Source: Nitrospira sp.
GTDB taxonomy: Bacteria > Nitrospirota > Nitrospiria > Nitrospirales > Nitrospiraceae
NCBI GenBank assembly: GCA_022843785.1
Contig: JALHMZ010000014.1
Span: 42,006-106,005, forward strand
DNA length: 64,000 nt
Direction: 5' to 3'
Made by a program: the position numbers and the translations under genes. Below, in pieces: positions 55,481-63,881 of this stretch. Positions within the stretch are counted from its first letter, which is position 1. Each line of letters begins with the position of its first letter. The notes under the pieces were generated by a model. The model saw only the letters and a program-made list of their open reading frames with translations, searched no databases and was not told the origin of the DNA.

Positions 55481-56536
55481 TCAGATCCCGTTGAGGTGGT
55501 CGATCAGCTGGCGGAGTCGACCGGCGCTGCGCCGGTTGAAACTGAACACGAGCCGAGGCAGATTCCGGAGGGCCGGCTCATCGAGCTCTTCTTCCAAGGG
55601 GCCGCGCAGTTCAAACGTTCCGTCGATCAGGAGATCGCGGAATTGTTCCTGAATTTGGTCGAGCTGTTCAGCGGAGATGCGATCTTTTAAGCGCAAGGCC
55701 AATTGTCGGCCGACAAACCGAATGGAGTGGTAGCGGCGATAGAATCGGAGAATATGGTCGACAGCCGCCTCGGCCGAGTTTGTGATTGTAAAGAGGCTCA
55801 GGTCTTCTTCATTGATGAGGTTCCGCTGCAGGAGTTGTGTGGTGACGAAGGACGACCAGCCGTCCCAGTAGTCGCAGCCCGGCGCCTGGAGGCAGACGAT
55901 CGGCTGAGGGTCGCTCTTCCCGGTCTGAGCCAGCGTCAAAATCTCAAATCCCTCATCGTGTGTTCCAAATCCGCCTGGAAACAGCACGATGGCGTTGGCT
56001 TCTTTTTGGAACATCAGTTTCCGAGTGAAAAAATATTTGAAGGTAATCAGTTTTGGATCGTCTGCGATCGTCGCATTGGGGCCCTGTTCAAATGGGAGCA
56101 TAATATTGACGCCGAAGCTGTGTTCGCGGCCGGCGCCTTCTTGGGCGGCTCGCATAATGCCGTCTGCCCCCCCGGTAATGACCATGAATCCTTCCCGCAC
56201 AGCGGCTTGGGCGAAACGATAGGCCAGCTGATAGTTGGGGTCGTCCGATGGGGTTCTCGCGGAGCCGAAGACGCTGATTTTTTTCCGGTCCTGGTAGCCG
56301 CGAAACACACCGAATGCGTGGCGCAGTTCTTTGACCGCTCGGTTGAGAATTTTAAGGTCCAATAGATCAAGATGTGCGTCGTGTATCTTGAGCACGCCCG
56401 ACAAGAGTTCCTTCGTGAGGGCTGCGTGCATGTCGTCTTCGGGGCTTTCCAACAAGGTGGTGATCTGTTGAAGGAGCTCTTCTTTCGACAAGGAGGGGCG
56501 TGGTCGAGCCTGCTGCGATTTACTGGGCATGTTCAT
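55481..56536 (-). CDS. LOG-family protein (Rossmann fold, PGGxGTxxE)
   Basis: 351 aa. Core ~85-280 with FGSARTPSDDPNY, TGGADGIMRAAQEGA and LFPGGFGTHDEGFE, the LOG/YgdH signature of nucleoside-monophosphate phosphoribohydrolases. Helical extensions at both ends resemble the PpnN-like long form. May recycle nucleotides; whether it hydrolyses purine or other monophosphates is unknown. Confidence 0.85.
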   Translation of the reverse strand: MNMPSKSQQARPRPSLSKEELLQQITTLLESPEDDMHAALTKELLSGVLKIHDAHLDLLDLKILNRAVKELRHAFGVFRGYQDRKKISVFGSARTPSDDPNYQLAYRFAQAAVREGFMVITGGADGIMRAAQEGAGREHSFGVNIMLPFEQGPNATIADDPKLITFKYFFTRKLMFQKEANAIVLFPGGFGTHDEGFEILTLAQTGKSDPQPIVCLQAPGCDYWDGWSSFVTTQLLQRNLINEEDLSLFTITNSAEAAVDHILRFYRRYHSIRFVGRQLALRLKDRISAEQLDQIQEQFRDLLIDGTFELRGPLEEELDEPALRNLPRLVFSFNRRSAGRLRQLIDHLNGI

Positions 56537-56622
56537 GCGTGGTCCTCTCGCTTATGAATAGCGTAGAAATTTTACCAATGGATAGGGCTTTGGTCAAAGA
56601 AGTTCAATGAATGCCCGACGGC

Positions 56623-57393
56623 CTAGGCCGGATCGGATGATTTGGGCGTATTCTGAAGCACCCAGGCCTTGATTTTAGACTGATCGCCCGGGGAGAGGTT
56701 GGCGAATTGGATGTCGACATTCGAAATTGAGGTAAAAGGAGATGTGCCGGTACCGCGGGTCTGATCACAACGAGACAAGACCGTTCCTTGGATGGTCAAT
56801 GGACTCGTGAGATCAGGGAGAGAGAAGTTCAGGCTGACCATGGTGTCCGGCAACAACGAGGTGGGAGCTTCCACTGAGGCGCCGACATGGCTCAGTTGTA
56901 CAATGATGGCGCGATGCTCAGCCCCCGGCCTGGTGCCCTCTATGGTGCTGAGCGTAGCCGGAATGTTTGCGCGAGACCGTTTCGGCGAAAGGATTAAATC
57001 TCTCGCTGTGAGCACACCGACCGGCTGTTCCTGTTTTGTGACAATGAGGATGGGGGCGCCGGTTGCCATCATGAGGGTCGAGGCCTCATCGATCATGCGA
57101 TCGTACTCGATAAACTGTACCGGCCGCGTCATGATCGTGCGCACTTCGATATCATCAGGTTCCAGTCCTTGAGCGACCACCTTCTTGACGATGTCGGCCG
57201 GCGTCATCAGTCCGAAGTGCGACTCCGTATCCTTGACGAGCAGGCAGGGCATCTGCTCTCGTTCCAGGAGCGATGCGGCTTCGGTCACGGAAATATCCCC
57301 AGGGATCTGAACTACGCCTGGTGTCATCATGCGTGCGACCAATGTGTCCCAGTGATTAAGGGTTTTTGACCGGTCTTCATCTTTAATCGGCAT
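56623..57393 (-). CDS. CBS-pair protein with C-terminal PilZ domain
   Basis: 256 aa. Two CBS motifs at ~18-75 and ~82-135 (MMTPGVVQIPGDISVTEA, TIMTRPVQFIEYDRMIDEA); a PilZ-like beta-barrel at ~150-250 with LSHVGASVEAP. The RxxxR cyclic-di-GMP motif expected before a PilZ domain is only weakly present (RPGAEHRAIIV). Probably a nucleotide-responsive cytosolic regulator. Divergent from the MNIO operon. Confidence 0.83.
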   Translation of the reverse strand: MPIKDEDRSKTLNHWDTLVARMMTPGVVQIPGDISVTEAASLLEREQMPCLLVKDTESHFGLMTPADIVKKVVAQGLEPDDIEVRTIMTRPVQFIEYDRMIDEASTLMMATGAPILIVTKQEQPVGVLTARDLILSPKRSRANIPATLSTIEGTRPGAEHRAIIVQLSHVGASVEAPTSLLPDTMVSLNFSLPDLTSPLTIQGTVLSRCDQTRGTGTSPFTSISNVDIQFANLSPGDQSKIKAWVLQNTPKSSDPA

Positions 57394-57561
57394 CGATCAG
57401 CCCGGTCCTTTCTTCGGAGAAAACCGGGCTTCCGGTCCCTGCGGTGTAGGCCAAGTATAGCAGAAGGCCTTTCCTACCCATGGTTGTGCGAAACCCTTGT
57501 CATTCAACGGTTTCACGGCATACACTAGGAACAAATTTTGGCGATCAGCAAGAGGAACCGA

Positions 57562-59055
57562 GTGGCGATTGTGAGTCCCGTAGGAAAAGAGTTCTCCCGT
57601 CGCCTGGAGCAGGTTCCAGCTCATGGGGTGGGCCTCTCTGTCGATATCTACTCCCCGGATCTTACCAGCTTGCAGGGAGCGTTACAGCAGTGTCAGGCGA
57701 CGCCTGCCTACCTTGAAATCTTTCGGGCAGCTCCGGCAGCATTGGCCGCTGCGAGGAAACAGGTTCAGCACAGCTTGTTGACCTATCATGGCGAAGGGTT
57801 GTGGCTGACTCAGCCGGAAACCCTCGATAATCCCTCGTTTGTGCAGGAGGTGCGTGAGGTGGCCGGGCATCTCCAGACGTTGGATAGTGCCTGGCTGAAT
57901 CATGAATGCGCGACCAAATACATCGCCGGCTATTCATATGGCACCTACCTCCCTCCGCTCTATACGGAATCCAGTGCGTCGGTTGTGGCCGAGAACGTGC
58001 TGCTCGTCCAGGATCTTCTCGACCGGCATTGTCGACTCAAAAGCGGAGCGTCTCCGCTGGTGCTGCTCGAAATGCCTCCCCTGACATACTTTGTAGCAGG
58101 CACACTGGCCATTCCAACATTTTTCCGCCTCGTTACGCAATGGGCACCCTGCGGACTCGTTTTGGACGTCGGCCATCTGTGGACGGTGTTTCGGTATTCC
58201 GGGGCCTGGCGAACCTCAACACTTGCGCAATTTGTCGATGACTTTCTCAATCAGTTCCCTCTGGAGCGCATCGTTGAAATCCATGTTGCCGGGCTTGCGG
58301 TCCATGAGTCGAGCTTGGCCGGTTGTTCACAGTTGCTCGATAGGGGGGAGAGCGATGCCCTCCCGGCTTGGACTGATGCCCATGCGGCCCCTATCCCGCC
58401 GGTCCTCTTCGAGATCCTCGATCGAGTTCTGAGTCATCCTGGTCTGACAGGACTGCGAGGCCTTGCGCTGGAAGTGGATACGAAACCGATACCGCTGATC
58501 GTTGAGGAATTCGTCCGATTCTCATCGCGGTACGGTTCAGTGCTTGCCCCAGTGAAGAAGGAAGTTGGGGACACGCAGGAGCACGGGTATGAGCTGCTTC
58601 CGAGAGCGTCTTTGCCGGACTCAGTCAAACATGAGCTGGAGGCAGCCTATGAGCGGTACGCTCGCGTAGCCGCAGGCCGAAGCGAGCCTGAAGGTCCTGA
58701 ATGGAGTCTGCCGACGGCCTGCCTCGACGAGCTCGATACCTACCGGTCTATCTACCTTCCGTATGAGATCCTTTCCTGGGGCGGGCAGGTGGACGCCATG
58801 TTTCCACAGTCGTGCCGCAGGCTTGAAGAACGGGGCGTGCCGCTTTCGAGATTTGTCCCGTTCTGGTTTCGACGACCACGCACGCTGTCCGGCTCGTACG
58901 ATTTCTTTCTTGTGAAGATTGACCGCTTTGTGGAATTTGTCTTCGAAGAAGCGCCGGATTTGGCCACTGTGGTTGAGCAGGAAGCCCATGAACTTCGACG
59001 GGCCTATGATCATGCCAATGAACCGCCTATGCAGGTAGTAGGTGAACGAACATGA
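57562..59055 (+). CDS. DUF692/MNIO multinuclear iron oxidase with long C-terminal extension
   Basis: 497 aa from the GTG with AAGAGG 6 nt upstream (a TTG 24 bp earlier is possible). Residues ~20-310 are a DUF692 TIM barrel: conserved metal residues in TYHGEGLW (~76), LNHE (~114-115), LEMPP (~170), LVLDVGHLW (~202-205), EIHVAG (~240-241) and DAHAAPIPP (~272-274). MNIO enzymes modify Cys or Asn in RiPP precursors. Residues ~320-497 are an unrecognised domain (LSWGGQVDAMFPQSC, FVPFWFRRP). No precursor peptide seen nearby. Overlaps dus by 4 bp. Confidence 0.85.
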   Translation: MAIVSPVGKEFSRRLEQVPAHGVGLSVDIYSPDLTSLQGALQQCQATPAYLEIFRAAPAALAAARKQVQHSLLTYHGEGLWLTQPETLDNPSFVQEVREVAGHLQTLDSAWLNHECATKYIAGYSYGTYLPPLYTESSASVVAENVLLVQDLLDRHCRLKSGASPLVLLEMPPLTYFVAGTLAIPTFFRLVTQWAPCGLVLDVGHLWTVFRYSGAWRTSTLAQFVDDFLNQFPLERIVEIHVAGLAVHESSLAGCSQLLDRGESDALPAWTDAHAAPIPPVLFEILDRVLSHPGLTGLRGLALEVDTKPIPLIVEEFVRFSSRYGSVLAPVKKEVGDTQEHGYELLPRASLPDSVKHELEAAYERYARVAAGRSEPEGPEWSLPTACLDELDTYRSIYLPYEILSWGGQVDAMFPQSCRRLEERGVPLSRFVPFWFRRPRTLSGSYDFFLVKIDRFVEFVFEEAPDLATVVEQEAHELRRAYDHANEPPMQVVGERT

Positions 59056-60221
59056 GTTTCTGGTCGGCCCTCCCTCGCCCGATCATCGGTCTCTCTCCGA
59101 TGGATGGCGTCACGGATGCGAGCTTTCGCGCGATCGTTGCGCGACAGGGGAAGCCGGATGTCACGTTTACCGAGTTTACGCATGTGCACGATATCTGTCG
59201 CGGGCCGGAGGTATGTTTAGAGACGCTGGTGTACAGTGAGATCGAGCGTCCGATGGTGGCGCAGCTGTATGGGAATAACCCGGATTTGTTTTATCAAGCC
59301 GCTCACGCGGTATGTGAGTTGGGGTTTGATGGATTAGATATCAACATGGGTTGCCCGTCCAAAAGTGTGGCCTCATCAGGGTCCGGCGCCGGCCTCATCA
59401 GGACTCCTGAATTGGCCCGTGCGATTGTGCAGGCTGCCAGGCAAGGTATCACCGATTGGGCTGGCGGCCACACGCTAGAACAAGCGGGTTTCAAACCGGC
59501 TCGGGTGGCCGCATTTCGGCGTCTTAACGAGGAGCGTGGCGGCTCAAGTCCTGCCCTCCGCCGTGCCGTGCCGCTTTCGGTGAAAACCAGACTAGGTTAT
59601 GAGTCGGTCATGGTCGAAGCCTGGGTCGAACATCTTCTTGCGGAACAGCCGGCGGTGATCTCGCTTCATGGACGAACGCTCCGTCAGATGTACCGTGGTG
59701 ACGCAGATTGGTCGGCCATTGCGCGCGCGGCGGCACTGATAAAGGGAACCGGGACGCTGGTGTTCGGGAATGGCGATATCAAGAGTCTGGAAGAAGCTGT
59801 GGGGCGCGTTCGAGAAACCGGCGTGGACGGCGTGTTGGTGGGGCGGGCCGTGCTTGGAGCACCCTGGTTCTTCCGGGAGAAGGAACAGGCCCGCGCAGTT
59901 GTCCGTGAGGATTGTGTGAACATCCAATCATCGGCCGGTCATGCGATCCCGATCGAGCAACGCTTCACCGTCCTGCTGGATCACGCCCGCCAATTTCAGG
60001 CGCTCTGTGGGCAAGGTCGGTTTCACCGTATGCGCAAGCATTTAGGCTGGTATTGTAAAGCCTTTCCGCATGCCGCCGCACTTCGCGCACGGATGGTTCG
60101 AGTGACGTCCGTCAGTGACCTCGAAGCGGTCCTCGACGAGTATCGGGCTCATCGTATCTTAGATTCGGACGGGAATGATTCGATCGATGAAGCCAGTCTG
60201 CCGGCGTCGCGATGCGGCTAG
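59052..60221 (+). CDS. dus: tRNA-dihydrouridine synthase
   Basis: 389 aa FMN enzyme reducing uridines in tRNA D loops. LSPMDGVTDASFRAI, catalytic Cys in INMGCPSKSV, then PLSVKTRLGYE and SLHGRTLRQMY for FMN/tRNA binding, VFGNGDIKSLEEA. Between IVQAARQ and the KTRLG motif there is an insertion of roughly 40 residues (GHTLEQAGFKPARVAAFRRL) compared with typical Dus. ATG overlaps the MNIO stop (ATGA). Confidence 0.92.
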   Translation: MSFWSALPRPIIGLSPMDGVTDASFRAIVARQGKPDVTFTEFTHVHDICRGPEVCLETLVYSEIERPMVAQLYGNNPDLFYQAAHAVCELGFDGLDINMGCPSKSVASSGSGAGLIRTPELARAIVQAARQGITDWAGGHTLEQAGFKPARVAAFRRLNEERGGSSPALRRAVPLSVKTRLGYESVMVEAWVEHLLAEQPAVISLHGRTLRQMYRGDADWSAIARAAALIKGTGTLVFGNGDIKSLEEAVGRVRETGVDGVLVGRAVLGAPWFFREKEQARAVVREDCVNIQSSAGHAIPIEQRFTVLLDHARQFQALCGQGRFHRMRKHLGWYCKAFPHAAALRARMVRVTSVSDLEAVLDEYRAHRILDSDGNDSIDEASLPASRCG

Positions 60222-60844
60222 TCCTGGCATCCACATCCCCCCGGCGCAGGGAACTCCTTTCATTATTAGGGCTCTCGTTTGAGGTCTGCCCTCCCACATT
60301 TGTCGAGCAACCGATTCCAGGCCTCTCGCCTCTTGAACAGGTCGCACGGTTCGCCCTGGAAAAAGCAAGGTCTGTGGCCCGCACCTGTCCGGAAGATCTG
60401 GTGCTCGGCAGCGACACCGTGATTGAGTCGAATGGCCGTCTCCTGGGCAAGCCGCGCGATCTGAAGGATGCGCGAGCCATGCTGATGAGCCTGGCAGCCA
60501 GGGCACATTGTGTCCACACCGCGGTGGCCGTATGCGGTCAAGTACGGGGGATCGACGTCGTTGAAGTCGCGACTGCCACCGTGTATATGAAGCCGGATAT
60601 CGGTGGCGCGGTCGAGCGGTACCTCTCGACCGGTGAATCGCTGGGGAAAGCCGGAGCCTATTCGATTCAGGGCCAGGGCGCCGATTTGATCGAGAAGATC
60701 GACGGCGATTATACGGCTGTGGTGGGGTTGCCCTTACAGATATCGGCCCGGCTGCTACGCGCTGCCGGTTATCCTGTCGTACTGGATCTCGAAGAATTGT
60801 ACCGGCGGAAACCCTATCCGAACTGGAGCCGGTTCACGCCCTGA
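60212..60844 (+). CDS. maf: Maf-family nucleoside triphosphate pyrophosphatase
   Basis: 210 aa. N-term LASTSPRRRELLSLLG, EKARSVA, LGSDTVIESNGRLLGKP and YSIQGQGADLIEKIDGDY are the Maf signature; the family hydrolyses dTTP/UTP or modified nucleotides as house-cleaning. Overlaps dus by 10 bp; terminal gene of the MNIO-dus-maf operon. Confidence 0.92.
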   Translation: MRLVLASTSPRRRELLSLLGLSFEVCPPTFVEQPIPGLSPLEQVARFALEKARSVARTCPEDLVLGSDTVIESNGRLLGKPRDLKDARAMLMSLAARAHCVHTAVAVCGQVRGIDVVEVATATVYMKPDIGGAVERYLSTGESLGKAGAYSIQGQGADLIEKIDGDYTAVVGLPLQISARLLRAAGYPVVLDLEELYRRKPYPNWSRFTP

Positions 60845-60918
60845 TTGAATCAGGCTGGCCAGTTCTCCTACAATACACGGGGTTTCTCACTTCTCAACAT
60901 GCTCGGGGAGTGTCAGTC

Positions 60919-61587
60919 ATGATAAAGGGTGACATGAATATCTACAGACATAAAAGAATTTGGGGTGTGGCCGGTTTCTTTGGAGTCTGTCTGATCGGGT
61001 TCGGAACGGCTTGGGCCATCGATGTCAAACTATCCGCAGAAGATGCCCAGAAAGCACTTGAGGCCGGACGGATCCCCATGGAAAAGGCCAACCTGCCCGA
61101 GGATGTGAAGAAGGTATTGCAGCAGGCGTCATTGGCTGCCCGCGTGGGGGCCGATCCGGAGAAAGAGCCTTGCGGCGCGAGCGCGATTTTGCGCACGAAG
61201 CGCTATCGGCTGGAAGCCTTTGGTCGGCAGGAGGCGGTGGAATCCAAGAAACGAAAGATCGACGTGCGGATGCCCGAAGAGTTCATCAAGAAAGTCATGG
61301 ACATGCCCAATATGGAAATCGAGGTTCAGCTGTGCGGCGATGACGAGTATTTTGCCGAAGGAGCCGTCATTGAGCTGCAGCAGGGATCGAAGCGGCTTAA
61401 GCCCATCGACATCGGCAAGGCCGAACGGGGACGAAAGAACGAAGGCCAGGGTCCGGCCTTCCGCTCCCGCTTCACCGCGCTCTTCGCGTATGAGCAGTTC
61501 GATTCGAATGCCAAGTCAGTCTTCGTTGTGAATCTGCAAGACGGGCAAGAGGCCAGAATCCCCGCCGACTTCTCCAAGGTGCGGTAA
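60919..61587 (+). CDS. Exported hypothetical protein, 222 aa
   Basis: The start at 60919 has GGGGAG 8 nt upstream; the ATG at 60934 is also possible. Signal peptide RIWGVAGFFGVCLIGFGTAWA. The mature protein is charged and helical in the first half (DVKLSAEDAQKALEAGRIPM) and beta-like later, with two Cys (EPCGAS, QLCGDD) that could form a periplasmic disulfide. No family recognised. Converges with the MsbA-like gene. Confidence 0.75.
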   Translation: MIKGDMNIYRHKRIWGVAGFFGVCLIGFGTAWAIDVKLSAEDAQKALEAGRIPMEKANLPEDVKKVLQQASLAARVGADPEKEPCGASAILRTKRYRLEAFGRQEAVESKKRKIDVRMPEEFIKKVMDMPNMEIEVQLCGDDEYFAEGAVIELQQGSKRLKPIDIGKAERGRKNEGQGPAFRSRFTALFAYEQFDSNAKSVFVVNLQDGQEARIPADFSKVR

Positions 61588-61636
61588 TCCCTCCGCCTGG
61601 TGTTATCAATTGGCTTACGCCCTGCCGGGATTGCGC

Positions 61637-63367
61637 TCATGCGGTCGGCTCATTGAGTCGAATCGTATAGAGATAGTGGTATAAGCCCCTGCGTTCCATC
61701 AGCTGGTCGTGCGTGCCGTCTTCCACCAGTCTGCCCTTGTCCAGAACCAGAATGCGGTCGGCGCGCTGAATGGTCGAGAGCCGGTGGGCCACGACGAAGG
61801 TCGTCCGTCCCTTCATCAATCGCTCCAGCGCCTCCTGCACCAGCCGCTCCGATTCGGTGTCGAGGGACGACGTGGCTTCGTCTAATAACAGGATACGCGG
61901 GTTTTTGAGAATCGCCCGCGCGATCGCGATACGTTGACGCTGCCCGCCGGAAAGATTCACGCCTTTTTCACCGACGATGGTCTCATAGCCATCGGGGCAG
62001 TTCATGATGAAATCATGCGCATGCGCGGCTTGACTGGCCTCCCGCACCGCCGCGTCATCCGCGTCCGGGTTTCCATAGCGGATATTGTCGAGGATTGTTC
62101 CACCGAACAGAATCGTTTCTTGCGGGACGAGTGCCAGCTGTCGATACCAGCTCTCGACATTCGCCTGGCGCACATCATGCCCGTCAATCGTGATGTGCCC
62201 GTCGGTCGGATCGTAGAATCGGTGGAGCAGATTGATGACGGTGGTCTTGCCGGCGCCGGTCGGTCCGACAAGGGCGATGACCTCGCCGGGCTTGGCCTCG
62301 AACGACAGATGTGAGAGCACAGGGGTGCGAGCGTCGTAGGCAAAGGCGACATCTTCGAAGCGCACGTGGCCGGCGACTGCGGAAAGAACTTTTGCGCCGG
62401 GCTGATCGTGAATGTCCGGGCGGATATCCAGAATTTCAAACACCCGTTGCATTGCGCCTTGCGCTTCTTTCACTTGCGCAAATACACGGGCTGCCGAGCT
62501 GAAGGGGCCGATCAGGATGCCGGCGAACAAGACAAAGGCGAAGAGATCGCCGGGGGTGACTGCGCCCTCGATGACTTGGCGGCCTCCGTACCACATGACG
62601 GCGGCTGCAGCCGAAAATGTGAGCAGGCTGATCACCGGAATAAACAGCGCCATGATGCCGGCCCGTCGCATCGTGAGTTCCAACGTACGGTCTACCTGGC
62701 TGGAGAAGCGAGCGTCTTCTCGTGTGGTCTGGACGAACGATTTGACGATGCGGATACCGGAGATCACTTCTTCTGCCAACGTACTGAGTGCGGCGGTATG
62801 GTCTTGAAGCGAGGTTGAGAGCGCCTTAAGCTTGCGCCCGAAAATTTTCGCCACCAACACCAGCACGGGGAGAATGATCAGAATCAGGAGGCAGAGACGC
62901 CAATTCATTGTGAGCAGAAACGCGATGCCACCGACAAATGTGACGAGTTGTTTTGCACTGTCGATGGGCGTTTCTGTCACGACCGATTGAATGACCGTGA
63001 CGTCGCTCATGAGGCGGGACAGCAATTCGCCGGTCCGGCGGCGGGCGAAAAATCCGATGTCCAATATTTGCAGGTGACGAAACAGATATCGGCGAAAATC
63101 AGCGACGATTCGCTGAGACACCCAGGCAGTCAGATAGCTGTGCCCCATTGAGCAGAGACCTTGGAGCATAACCAGACCGAGAAATACACCGATCAATTCT
63201 GTCATTCTGGTGCCGTCATGCTGGACGGTGATGATGTCCCACAGCATGCCGGCGAGTCGGAGCAAGGCCAGGTTGATGGCTGCCACGCCCATGACGAGCA
63301 GGCCTGCCAGCAGCATGCGCGACAGATAGGGCTGAACGAACGGGAGGAAACGTTTGAAGATCAGCAT
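61637..63367 (-). CDS. MsbA-like lipid/multidrug ABC exporter
   Basis: 576 aa half-transporter: six transmembrane helices (~15-310) fused to an intact ATPase: Walker A GPTGAGKTTV, Q-loop ALVPQETILFG, signature LSGGQRQRIAIARAIL, Walker B ILLLDEATSSLD, H-loop VVAHRLST. Functions as a homodimer, probably flipping lipid A core or drugs. MsbA assignment rests on domain form; it is monocistronic here. It contrasts with the degenerate ABC protein at 48.5 kb. Confidence 0.93.
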   Translation of the reverse strand: MLIFKRFLPFVQPYLSRMLLAGLLVMGVAAINLALLRLAGMLWDIITVQHDGTRMTELIGVFLGLVMLQGLCSMGHSYLTAWVSQRIVADFRRYLFRHLQILDIGFFARRRTGELLSRLMSDVTVIQSVVTETPIDSAKQLVTFVGGIAFLLTMNWRLCLLILIILPVLVLVAKIFGRKLKALSTSLQDHTAALSTLAEEVISGIRIVKSFVQTTREDARFSSQVDRTLELTMRRAGIMALFIPVISLLTFSAAAAVMWYGGRQVIEGAVTPGDLFAFVLFAGILIGPFSSAARVFAQVKEAQGAMQRVFEILDIRPDIHDQPGAKVLSAVAGHVRFEDVAFAYDARTPVLSHLSFEAKPGEVIALVGPTGAGKTTVINLLHRFYDPTDGHITIDGHDVRQANVESWYRQLALVPQETILFGGTILDNIRYGNPDADDAAVREASQAAHAHDFIMNCPDGYETIVGEKGVNLSGGQRQRIAIARAILKNPRILLLDEATSSLDTESERLVQEALERLMKGRTTFVVAHRLSTIQRADRILVLDKGRLVEDGTHDQLMERRGLYHYLYTIRLNEPTA

Positions 63368-63471
63368 GGCAGGTTACGAAGCATGAGGAAGGCGGCAGAA
63401 GCCGCTGTTCGAGCGACCATCACTTTCTGAAGAGTGAGGCGTAGCCGGGCAAGAACGGCGCTGGACGAGGA

Positions 63472-63705
63472 TCAGGCTTGGACGACTGATTCGATGAGAT
63501 TCTTATTGATCGCGATGTAGTCAGTCCTGTCCTTATCGCCAACGACGACATCGGTCAGGCTGATGAACATGCGCGTCTCTTCGTTCAGCGCATCAGAGAT
63601 GCGATTACGCATCGGAGGAACCAAGAAATCGCCCACGTACGTGCAGTTTACCGTCCTAACGCGAATCCGAACCCTTCTGCCATCGGCCAAGGTGTCCTCC
63701 TGCAT
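63472..63705 (-). CDS. Small conserved protein, 77 aa (DUF6812-like)
   Basis: Begins MQEDTLADGRRVRIRVRTVN and continues with beta-strand segments (YVGDFLVPPMRNRISDAL, MFISLTDVVVGDK, DYIAINKNLIESV). The pattern fits small single-domain proteins of the DUF6812 type seen in this phylum, but that is from memory. No signal. It starts 12 bp after the AURKAIP1-like gene. TTG at 63717 is an alternative start. Confidence 0.65.
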   Translation of the reverse strand: MQEDTLADGRRVRIRVRTVNCTYVGDFLVPPMRNRISDALNEETRMFISLTDVVVGDKDRTDYIAINKNLIESVVQA

Positions 63706-63717
63706 TGAAGACGGCAA

Positions 63718-63813
63718 CTAGCTTTTACGGCGCTCGAACTTTTGGCGCTGGCGCAGCTTCTTGTACTTGTGCTTGCGCATTTTCTTCCGACGCTTTTTCA
63801 ACACGCTCGACAT
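63718..63813 (-). CDS. AURKAIP1/COX24-domain ribosomal microprotein (mS38-like)
   Basis: 31 aa starting at the ATG with GGGAG 10 nt upstream: MSSVLKKRRKKMRKHKYKKL, then RQRQKFERRKS. Strongly basic; K-K-R-R-K-K-M-R-K-H-K-Y-K-K-L is the AURKAIP1/COX24 signature known from mitochondrial mS38 and bacterial small-subunit microproteins. Longer in-frame extension upstream looks non-coding. Usually missed because of its size. Confidence 0.82.
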   Translation of the reverse strand: MSSVLKKRRKKMRKHKYKKLRQRQKFERRKS

Positions 63814-63881
63814 TCTATGTATCTCCCAGGGGCAGGAGTCTAGAGGCTTTCTGTTCAAAATGCAAGTCTGCCGCCCCACTA

